Part shown: in pieces, positions 1 to 6,999 of the stretch
Position numbering within the stretch: position 1 is the stretch's first letter
Layout: the number at the start of each line of letters is the position of its first letter
Assembly: GCA_900546645.1 (NCBI GenBank)
Contig: URDR01000010.1
Location: 1 to 47,262, forward strand
DNA from: an uncultured Bacteroides sp.
GTDB taxonomy: Bacteria; Bacteroidota; Bacteroidia; Bacteroidales; Bacteroidaceae
Length of the DNA: 47,262 bases
Direction: 5' to 3'
Notes under the pieces: model-generated
The model's database searches: none
Told to the model about the DNA's origin: nothing
The model's input: only the letters and a program-made list of their open reading frames with translations
Translations under genes and position numbers: made by a program

Positions 1-77
1 TTTCTGTGACATACAGAACTAAAAGCTATATTTTTTTACTTGCGAAACTTAAATATCTTTATCTTATTCATGTATCG

Positions 78-1676
78 TTAATCTATTTTTTCTAATTTAT
101 AATTTATGTGGTAGATTTCTGAGTCTTCAGTATTTCTGACTTCAGCTATTCCCTCAATAAAAGGCCCAATATAATAATATTTGGGCTTAACCTTTACTGT
201 ACCATCGCTCAGCATGATACCCCATTTTCCTTTTAGCTTGAAAGGAATATGCCCTTTAAAGTAAGGGTGCATATCTTCATATATAGGAGGTATGATTGTT
301 CGATTGGTACGGCTGCATACTCCATATCTCCCTTGTTTCTTGAACACATTATACTCACCTATTCCATAATTGGAGTCTTCTGATTTTGCAGAACGGATCT
401 GTCTTCCTCCTTCAACATGCTCAACCAGATTCATCTGTTCATCACCTTCAGAGTAGTCCAGTTCTCTGTCTTCGAAAACTATATCTCTCGTGATAGTCGA
501 ACCGTCATTATATAGGGTTGGATCACTGCTGTAACCTATGAAATGATAGTTCCAACGTCTGTTCGCCATGGGAGTTCCAAACCGGTTATACAAACCTACA
601 TTATCCAAGATCAAGCCCTTTTCCTTATTCTTGTAGGTTCGCAAACCGCGACCAATTTGCTGCAGAAACATAGCCAATGATTTTGTCGGACGTGCCAACT
701 GAATAAATTCAATATCCGGACAATCAAACCCTTCACTAAATATATTAACATTTACTATTACCTGAAGACTTCCTTTCTTGAAAGCATCCAGCAATTCTTC
801 TCTTCTGGCTTTTGGAGTTGTGCCGTCAATCATTTCAATGTTCACGCCATGACTGCTGTAGGTGCTTTTGATATTGGCTGCGTGCTGTCGGTTAATAGCA
901 TAGATGATGCCTTTTTTGCCCTGACAAAATCTCGAATAGGATTCATAGAGTTTTGCACGTATGCTATCCTTATCAAATCTGTTTATCAGTTCCTCTTCAA
1001 GATAATCACCATCCACTCCAAAACTATCTATGGAATTGATTTCATGCTGAATGCTTGAATTAGGAGCAATGGATATATAGTCATAGTTGCTTAAATAGCC
1101 CTCCCTTACAAACCACTCGATTGGATGGGAGATGACAATTTCATCGTACAAGGAAGTAAATCCTGAATGATCCATGCGCCACGGAGTAGCCGTAACACCC
1201 AGTTTCTTGCTTGCGGGAAAGAAATCCCATAAATCCTGATAGCGGGATGCCATGCTGTGGTGAGCCTCATCTATTATAATGAAATCAAAACATTCCTTGG
1301 ACATTCTGTTTCGATTTTTGGGTGACATAAATGTCTGAATGGAGGCTACCTGCACAATCTTTTCCAATTGCTGTGGAACGCCACTCATAATTATACCGCA
1401 ATCAATGCCGCACCTGTTTAATTTCTCTGCAGCCTGCTGGATTAATTCACGTACGTGGGCAAGAATCAAGATATGAGAATTGGACTTCTCTTTAATAATC
1501 CAGTTACGAATATCCCTAATAATAGAGGTAAACAGAATAGTCTTGCCTGTACCCGTGGGCATCTGTACCATGATGTTATTCATGGTGTCCCATTTGGTAA
1601 AGACACTATGCTTCATCTCTTCTTGGTAACAGAAGAGAATCGGATCCTTTGTTTCTATTTCTGAATATCTAACCAT
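78..1676 (-). CDS. DEAD/DEAH-box (SF2) helicase with C-terminal WG-like repeats, probable defence partner
   Basis: This is an SF2 ATPase that probably moves on nucleic acid. Numbering from an upstream ATG at 1688, Walker A (MPTGTGKT) is at residues 43-50, the DEAH box (IIIDEAHH) at about 137-144, TATPWR at 166-171 and the arginine-finger motif QIGRGLR at 344-350. The layout resembles the helicase half of type I/III restriction enzymes. After residue 450 there are two WG-like repeats (GRYGV and GKWGI, each followed by a P..Y/P.Y segment). I place the start at 1676 because that ATG overlaps the stop of the upstream AIPR gene as TAATG, typical of translational coupling; this gives 532 residues. 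No methylase or nuclease domain is visible in the protein. Its role in phage defence is inferred from the AIPR neighbour. The helicase call is secure; the exact substrate is unknown. Confidence 0.85.
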   Translation of the reverse strand: MVRYSEIETKDPILFCYQEEMKHSVFTKWDTMNNIMVQMPTGTGKTILFTSIIRDIRNWIIKEKSNSHILILAHVRELIQQAAEKLNRCGIDCGIIMSGVPQQLEKIVQVASIQTFMSPKNRNRMSKECFDFIIIDEAHHSMASRYQDLWDFFPASKKLGVTATPWRMDHSGFTSLYDEIVISHPIEWFVREGYLSNYDYISIAPNSSIQHEINSIDSFGVDGDYLEEELINRFDKDSIRAKLYESYSRFCQGKKGIIYAINRQHAANIKSTYSSHGVNIEMIDGTTPKARREELLDAFKKGSLQVIVNVNIFSEGFDCPDIEFIQLARPTKSLAMFLQQIGRGLRTYKNKEKGLILDNVGLYNRFGTPMANRRWNYHFIGYSSDPTLYNDGSTITRDIVFEDRELDYSEGDEQMNLVEHVEGGRQIRSAKSEDSNYGIGEYNVFKKQGRYGVCSRTNRTIIPPIYEDMHPYFKGHIPFKLKGKWGIMLSDGTVKVKPKYYYIGPFIEGIAEVRNTEDSEIYHINYKLEKID

Positions 1677-4012
1677 TATTCTTCCCAACCTGCTGCACGT
1701 GCTTTTTCCAAGACATTCATAGCATATTTAGCTTGTTTGTACGTAAGCTCTTTACCCTTTTTACACCACCAGTATATACTACCCATAAAGGCCGCATCTC
1801 GTGGTGAAATTAATCCTGTCTTCTTGCCCCAGATATTGATATCATGCCAAGTTTCATAGTCATAATTGTTGGCCATTTCAGTCGTACGAATCATCGATGG
1901 GGTCATTTCGGGATCAACCTTTGTGATAAGTATATCTTCCGGCACTTCAATATGTTTGTCTATGTGTTTGGCGCATAAACTTGTCCAGCTATCGACCTTC
2001 TTTGTATATACTGCAATGTTCGTACCCTCGTCAACGTCCATCAAATGATCCCAAATATAGGGCTTCAATTCTGCGACAAGCAACATCACCTTGAAAAGAG
2101 TTGTTTCCTTAATTTTGGCAATATCAGTATTAGGAACTCTCTTTACTTCCCATTTGGCAGCCCGCTTCCCTGTAGCAGATATATGAGGAACTTTTACTTT
2201 GTATGTGACCACATCAGTCCCTGTTAGAATCTTGGCATACAAAGCTGGCATGTCACCATCCAATTCGTTGTAAACAGAAGGAGTAATAACGCATTGTTCG
2301 TTCCAGATGGAAAGCATATCAATAGCCTTTTTAGTAATAGACGAGAGGACAGCCATGGTGAAGGCAATCATATTGGCTTTATAGCCAACAAGGTTTATTC
2401 CGTTCTTTCCGTAGTAGGCATCGATGGTCCTGAAAAGAATCAACTGTCCTATAATCTTTTTGTAGGTTTCTTCATTAATAGACATCTTTGATTGGACAAC
2501 CTTCTTGAAAAATGCAGAATAACATAATTCTCCACCTTTGCATACAATATGGGGCTCCTGCTCCCAAGACATCATACACTTTGCCAATGCAGACTTATCA
2601 AACATTTGATTTTTAGGATATTCCTTATAATATTCCTTCTCTTCACGAGCATTGGCCGTATGTTTGGCTTTATCCATATACTGACCGCGAGTCCGTTCAA
2701 AGAACCATTTAGATATTTCCTTGTTTTGAGCGTTTTTAACCCACACCAGACGGGATTGCTGTTCCAATTCTTGCAGGAAAGGCTCGTTAATACCAAAGTC
2801 AGACTTTTTGACCGTTGATTGCGTGTTTGCAAATTGAGAGATGCGTGGTACAAGATCTTCCTTATCTTCCTTCTTCTTAATAACGGAAACCTTCATGGCA
2901 ACAAACACTTGCTTAATCATAGCAGGATCTGTTTCCTTCATTTTCATTACAGCACTTATAGATGCAGTTGTTTGGCCTCCATTGACAATTTGCCAATCGG
3001 TAATTTTTGTGATAACAGGACCTTGTTCAGTTTCCTGAATAATTATATCTGTCGCAGTAGTAGAAATTCCATTATTGTAGGAGAAAAACATATCTGGTTC
3101 AGCGGGACGGAATTTGTCTCCCTTTACTTTCTGAGAAGCTGTGGGCTTATGCCCAATCAATGTATCCCTGATGCCTTTATTGGTTGCACCTTTAAATTGC
3201 AAAAAAGTACGGACATTTTGCTCCAAAATATGTTGGTGAAACTGATTGTATACCTTTGAAAGAGTCTCTCCTGGGATAATAGCAAGATAACACTCCACCC
3301 TGTTTGAAACGTCAGGCATTTTTATGCAAGGTAAAGGAGAAAATCCATTTTCTTCAAAATCAACAACTACAGCCTCTTTGCCTCTAAGAATATCATCATG
3401 CTTTTTGATGCGTTTCACATCCCAAATATGATATTCTAGGACCGTACCATCCTCTGTCTCATTTTCATCCAATTCAAGATTGGATGGTACAATGGCATTA
3501 GTCATAAGAAACATCCTGACTCTATCTACCTTATCAGCTTCATTTATCAATTGAGCTATTTGATAAAGGTCACTGCGCTTATCTTCTATTTTAGAAAGCA
3601 TTGCACCCGTCAATGAGCGTTCAAAGAACTTTTCCACCCATTTAAAATGGCGTTCAACTTCTGACTTAGGAAGACGATGACTCTTTTCCGGGTCAACCAG
3701 TATCGTTAGAAATAAATCAACCGACATTAAATCTTCATCACCACTATATCCCCATGCATCTATAGCTTCGCCAGATCCAGAGTTATAGCAACAATAATTA
3801 ACTTCGTTAACATCGCCTACATTTTGGATGTACTCAACCATCATTTCTGTAAGAGCCGTTTTCGGATCTTCTGAGCCATATATTATATCGTCATTATCCG
3901 CTTTAAAAGTTTCAAGCTCTGTAAGTTCTTTCTCAACGACTTTTTTTACTGCAGAATTCACCCCATCATCTATTACGGCAGGTTTAAAATCATCAAATAT
4001 TTCGTCATTCAT
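1676..4012 (-). CDS. AIPR family (abortive infection/phage resistance) protein
   Basis: This 778-residue protein carries the AIPR-family core (PF10592). The core shows as ILEQNVRTFLQ with NKGIRDTL at about 262-285, SYNNGIS at 311-317 and WQIVNGGQTTASI at 340-352, followed by a conserved segment with NTQ. The family is associated with phage resistance and often sits beside restriction or helicase genes. The N-terminal 110 residues include EAIDAWGYS and LMSVDLFLTI, the place where many relatives seem to carry a restriction-endonuclease-like fold. The lysine expected after the second acidic residue is not obvious here. The gene is the first of a coupled pair with the helicase. No clear Bacteroides -7 box is seen in the 80 bp before it, so it is probably transcribed from further upstream with the XRE gene. 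The family call is firm; the mechanism is not known from sequence. Confidence 0.85.
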   Translation of the reverse strand: MNDEIFDDFKPAVIDDGVNSAVKKVVEKELTELETFKADNDDIIYGSEDPKTALTEMMVEYIQNVGDVNEVNYCCYNSGSGEAIDAWGYSGDEDLMSVDLFLTILVDPEKSHRLPKSEVERHFKWVEKFFERSLTGAMLSKIEDKRSDLYQIAQLINEADKVDRVRMFLMTNAIVPSNLELDENETEDGTVLEYHIWDVKRIKKHDDILRGKEAVVVDFEENGFSPLPCIKMPDVSNRVECYLAIIPGETLSKVYNQFHQHILEQNVRTFLQFKGATNKGIRDTLIGHKPTASQKVKGDKFRPAEPDMFFSYNNGISTTATDIIIQETEQGPVITKITDWQIVNGGQTTASISAVMKMKETDPAMIKQVFVAMKVSVIKKKEDKEDLVPRISQFANTQSTVKKSDFGINEPFLQELEQQSRLVWVKNAQNKEISKWFFERTRGQYMDKAKHTANAREEKEYYKEYPKNQMFDKSALAKCMMSWEQEPHIVCKGGELCYSAFFKKVVQSKMSINEETYKKIIGQLILFRTIDAYYGKNGINLVGYKANMIAFTMAVLSSITKKAIDMLSIWNEQCVITPSVYNELDGDMPALYAKILTGTDVVTYKVKVPHISATGKRAAKWEVKRVPNTDIAKIKETTLFKVMLLVAELKPYIWDHLMDVDEGTNIAVYTKKVDSWTSLCAKHIDKHIEVPEDILITKVDPEMTPSMIRTTEMANNYDYETWHDINIWGKKTGLISPRDAAFMGSIYWWCKKGKELTYKQAKYAMNVLEKARAAGWEE

Positions 4013-4095
4013 AGGGTACTTAATTTTCTTCTTTGTCTTATAACATTCTTTTCAAAATGGCTTATTCTATAATTATAAAATAGCAAAACAGCTTA

Positions 4096-4251
4096 TTAAT
4101 TAGCCAATTGCTTTGGGCTCTCTTTTACTATATGTAAGAAGTTCACTTCATCGGCAATATCTTCTTCTTTGAAGTTGAATGAAAGAGTGTTGATTACTTC
4201 CTAAATTTCATTTGCCTGTTTAATAAGCAATTCTTTTTGTTCTTTATTCAC
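4096..4251 (-). pseudogene. Small ORF interrupted by an in-frame amber codon
   Basis: Read on the minus strand from a GTG, 52 codons give a coding-like sequence, VNKEQKELLIKQANEI, then TAG (4203-4201), then EVINTLSFNFKEEDIADEV and a tail ending PKQLAN with TAA. The composition (charged, helix-like, normal codon use) on both sides of the TAG suggests a former 51-residue protein. It lies 14 nt after the XRE regulator and 83 nt before the AIPR gene, in the same direction, so it fits as a third member of the operon. Alternatives are a sequencing error, a programmed readthrough, or two unrelated short frames. I recognise no family. Confidence 0.4.
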
Positions 4252-4265
4252 GCTTTCTGCTTTTG

Positions 4266-4475
4266 TTAATCTTCTTTACTAGGGTCGTTTACCAATAAAT
4301 CAGTGGGTTGGACATGTAATATTTCAGCAATCTTGTATAAAACAGGAATGGGTGGTTGAACCGTGTTTGTTACATAGGTATTTACTGTTCTAAAGCTTTT
4401 ACCTAATTGCTCAGCTAGCCACACCTGCTTGATACCTTTTGCTGCTAATACTTCTTTGATGCGATTGTACTGCAT
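4266..4475 (-). CDS. XRE/Cro-type helix-turn-helix regulator
   Basis: This 69-residue protein is an almost pure HTH_3 domain: MQYNRIKEVLAAKGIKQ, then WLAEQLGKSFRTVNTYVTN as the helix-turn-helix (about 20-38), then a dimer-type helix PPIPVLYKIAEIL and a short tail. The frame is open further upstream, but that extension runs through intron-like, non-coding DNA, so the start at MQYN is preferred. It heads the defence operon and most likely represses or times expression of the downstream AIPR and helicase genes, as small Cro-like proteins do in many defence and toxin-antitoxin loci. That role is inferred from position only. Confidence 0.8.
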   Translation of the reverse strand: MQYNRIKEVLAAKGIKQVWLAEQLGKSFRTVNTYVTNTVQPPIPVLYKIAEILHVQPTDLLVNDPSKED

Positions 4476-4550
4476 ACTTTTATGATTTACTTTATTGCAA
4501 AAATAGGAAGTTTTATTGGAATTAACCATAATAAGAATAATTTTTCTACC

Positions 4551-4558
4551 CAAATATA
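4551..4558 (-). promoter_or_regulatory. Candidate -7 box upstream of the XRE regulator
   Basis: TATATTTG on the minus strand matches the Bacteroides -7 consensus TAnnTTTG. A convincing -33 TTTG is not seen at the usual distance. A second match, TATTTTTG, lies closer to the gene at 4498-4505. Either could drive the XRE-AIPR-helicase operon. Confidence 0.35.
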
Positions 4559-4619
4559 CCATTCTCGTAAATATCATAATGAAAGCGTTCTTTTTTAAGT
4601 TTTGTATCTTTATAATTAA

Positions 4620-5051
4620 CAGATGCCGGGAGTGAAGGTCTTTAGGGAAGGATGCCCATCCGCTTTGCTCCGTGTCAGTGACACCAAGCAAAGCTCGGCT
4701 GATAGGCTTTGGCGACAAGCGGAGCACTCCAATCCGTTGCCATAGAGAGAACCTGCAAGGCTCCACTTCGCTTCACTTTGTAGATTCTTACAACGGTAAC
4801 GTTTTTTGGAATTTAAGAGGCACACTGTCCTGACAGATTTCCTCATTGCCTTCTCCGTCAACTCCATCCCAAGAGTACCGTTTTTGCAGTTTTCCCGGGT
4901 TAGTCCATGTACCTGCGAGCACCAGTAGTTGTAATAATTGAGCTCAGGGTTAATGAGAGATTTCACCTCAACTTCCCCTTGGTCAGAACAACGAGCCTAC
5001 CCACTCCACGATGCCGACAGCAGCCAATACTATCATGTGAAACTTACGCGC
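4620..5051 (-). other. Structured, GC-richer non-coding stretch; possible group II intron domain I remnant
   Basis: The stretch is clearly richer in G and C than the DNA on both sides and contains many short inverted repeats on the minus strand (for example GAGC...GCTC and CTGTC/GACAG). It begins near GCGCGTAAG, one base off the group II intron 5' signature GUGYG. It has phrases such as GGGAAAACTGC and GGATTGGAGTG that look like folded RNA rather than protein code. The 116-residue frame through it resembles no family. No reverse transcriptase or domain V is seen, so at most it is a truncated intron or an unknown structured RNA. The edges are approximate. Confidence 0.3.
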
Positions 5052-5084
5052 CCATATTTATTTCTTTTTTTCACTGAAAAATGG

Positions 5085-5092
5085 TATCTTTG
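5085..5092 (+). promoter_or_regulatory. Candidate -7 box of the MATE gene
   Basis: TATCTTTG matches TAnnTTTG; a T-rich run (5061-5071) lies at about the -33 distance but lacks the G. It implies a leader of about 270 nt before the MATE start at 5374. That leader holds no gene but several inverted repeats: TGTTCC (5156-5161) with GGAACA (5208-5213), CAAAG/CTTTG (5193-5206) and the stem-loop at 5297. Confidence 0.45.
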
Positions 5093-5296
5093 TCACGCTG
5101 TATTTAAATAACACACTATTGTATAAATCAAACCCCAACAAAACTAACCACATTCTGTTCCTCACGTGGACAACTCGTGGCCCCAATATCTGCAAAGCAT
5201 TCTTTGTGGAACAATAAGGTAATAACTATCCTTTAATATTTCACCCTTTCTACTTATTTCCCTATGACACAATGCGGTTATGGAGAAGCTGATATA

Positions 5297-5320
5297 CCCT
5301 TTTATCCATCGATAAAAGGG
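5297..5320 (+). terminator. Perfect 10-bp stem-loop in the MATE leader
   Basis: CCCTTTTATC, loop CATC, GATAAAAGGG: ten perfect base pairs ending 53 nt before the MATE start. The DNA after it is only moderately T-rich (TTCTTATTTAGTTTT), so it could be a weak terminator, an attenuator or an mRNA-stability element. Confidence 0.4.
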
Positions 5321-5373
5321 AGATTCTTATTTAGTTTTAATAAAACAACAACTTATAGATAAAAAGACGATTC

Positions 5374-6708
5374 ATGGAATACAAAAAACATATCAAATCA
5401 CTCATCCTTTTAGGATTGCCTATTATCATCGGACAATTGGGAAACATTGTGACCGGACTTGCAGACACCGTCATGGTGGGACAGCACAGCACGGAAGAAC
5501 TGGCAGCTGCATCCTTTGTCAATAACGTCATCAATGCCTTTATCATACTCGGTACGGGATTTTCATTCAACTATACTCCCATCATCGGTGAACACATCGC
5601 TGTCAATAAGCGAATTGCTATTGGGGGATGGCTGAAAAACAGTCTGATGGCCAACTTTACCACAACTGCCATCATTCTTTTTCTCTTAGCACTCATTTAC
5701 CTAAACCTGGGAATGCTGGACCAGCCGGAAGAGCTGATGCCGCTCATCCGGCCTTACTATATGGTGCTGATGGCTTCCGTGGTTTTCGTCATGCTTTCTA
5801 ATTCTTTCAGGCAGTTCGTAGAGGGCATTATGGATGCATCGGTATCCATGTGGGTGCTCACTATCGTAAATGCAATCAACATTATGGGAAACTATCTCCT
5901 CATTTATGGGAAAATGGGACTTCCGGAGCTGGGGCTTTTAGGCGCAGGAATCAGTACCCTACTGTCGCGCATCTTCATGCTGCTCCTCTTTGTTCTCATT
6001 TTCATCAAACAAGAGAAGTATAAACCGTTCAGACAAGGATTTCTGGTTACTCCCTTCAGAAAAGCCTACTGGAAACGATTAAATCTCATCGGATGGCCCA
6101 TTGCCTTCCAGCAAGGAATAGAAGCTGCTACCTTTTGCATCACTACCATCATGATAGGTTGGCTGGGCGGTATGGAACTGGCTGCCCATCAGGTAGCCAT
6201 TGCCGTTTCTACGGTCAGTTTCACCATTTATCTGGGATTAGGATCGGCTGTTGCCATCCGCACCAGTATGTATAAAGGGCTAAAAGACTGGAAAAATGTA
6301 CGCCGGGTAACTGCCTCAGGCATCATGATGGCTGTTGTTCTTTCGGTTACCTTAAGCTTCCTGTTGTATCTGTGCTGTGACACGATTGGCGGTTATTTCA
6401 CAGACGATGCATCGGTACTTCAAATTGTAGCTGTTCTCATCCCTATCTTGATAGCCTATCAGTTTGGCGACAGCATCCAGATAGTCCTTGCCAATGCCTT
6501 ACGAGGGCTGAGCGATGTAACTTCCATCATGGTAATCTCGTTTGTTTCATATTTTATCATAGCCATTCCTGCCGGATATGCCCTTGCTTTTTTTCTGAAT
6601 CAAGGAATAGCCGGCATCTGGATGTCTTATCCGATAGGGTTTACCTGCTCCGTCGCGCTTTTGGGATGGCGGGCTTTACGGGTCATGCAGGTTAAAAGAA
6701 AGTCCTGA
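5374..6708 (+). CDS. MATE-family multidrug/toxic-compound exporter
   Basis: This 444-residue integral inner-membrane protein has about twelve hydrophobic segments in two similar halves. The N-terminal half starts with the family signature LGLPIIIGQLGNIVTGLADTVMVG at 13-36 and the second half with IGWPIAFQQGIEAATF at about 238-253. These are the paired MatE domains (PF01554) of NorM-like transporters, which export cationic drugs or metabolites in exchange for Na+ or H+. The length is normal for the family. The gene stands alone on the plus strand with a long leader, which may indicate post-transcriptional control. Substrate and coupling ion cannot be read from the sequence. Confidence 0.92.
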   Translation: MEYKKHIKSLILLGLPIIIGQLGNIVTGLADTVMVGQHSTEELAAASFVNNVINAFIILGTGFSFNYTPIIGEHIAVNKRIAIGGWLKNSLMANFTTTAIILFLLALIYLNLGMLDQPEELMPLIRPYYMVLMASVVFVMLSNSFRQFVEGIMDASVSMWVLTIVNAINIMGNYLLIYGKMGLPELGLLGAGISTLLSRIFMLLLFVLIFIKQEKYKPFRQGFLVTPFRKAYWKRLNLIGWPIAFQQGIEAATFCITTIMIGWLGGMELAAHQVAIAVSTVSFTIYLGLGSAVAIRTSMYKGLKDWKNVRRVTASGIMMAVVLSVTLSFLLYLCCDTIGGYFTDDASVLQIVAVLIPILIAYQFGDSIQIVLANALRGLSDVTSIMVISFVSYFIIAIPAGYALAFFLNQGIAGIWMSYPIGFTCSVALLGWRALRVMQVKRKS

Positions 6709-6752
6709 CCATGAAACAAACTCTCTGTCAATGGCAATCTCATGCTTTTCAG

Positions 6753-6790
6753 TTTCAGGAAATAGTAAGCATTGATTCTATTTTCTGAAA
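6753..6790 (+). terminator. Stem-loop after the MATE gene
   Basis: TTTCAGGAAATAG (6753-6765) pairs with CTATTTTCTGAAA (6778-6790), with one G-U pair, starting 44 nt after the MATE stop. There is no clear T-run, so it may be a processed or weak terminator. The rest of the gap 6709-6999 has no convincing gene. Confidence 0.35.
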
Positions 6791-6890
6791 TGCTTGGCAG
6801 TCACCGCATAACCACTACGTTGGCACAAGGGTCCAACCGCAGATTGCTGCCTGTCCTAAAAATATAAGTCTCCCGTTTGCATATGTTGAG

Positions 6891-6909
6891 TTTTTTTGCG
6901 AATATTGCA
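6891..6909 (+). promoter_or_regulatory. Repeated promoter-like element upstream of recD2
   Basis: TTTTTTTGCGAATATTGCA lies 90 nt before recD2. Nearly the same string (GTTTTTTACGAATATTGCA) lies at 10163-10181, 38 nt before the mutarotase gene. The shared core, T-run plus CGAATATTGCA, in front of two separate plus-strand genes suggests a common promoter or regulator site. It is not a standard TAnnTTTG box. Confidence 0.3.
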
Positions 6910-6999
6910 CACAAGCTACATATTTCTTCAGCAAGAGAAACCATATCAGCTGCAATGGTTATTTCAAACAGATTAATTGGCAATTAAAACAAGAGGAGG

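Noticed and set aside
4616..4966. 116-codon open frame upstream of the XRE gene
   Set aside because: The protein has no family resemblance, is rich in Cys/Ser/Lys without pattern, and runs through a structured GC-rich stretch that looks like RNA.
6711..6788. 25-codon ORF two bases after the MATE stop
   Set aside because: It lies over the stem-loop that follows the MATE gene and has no start signal or known relatives.
6801..6983. 60-codon ORF opposite recD2
   Set aside because: It crosses the repeated promoter-like element, has no family signature and no promoter of its own.
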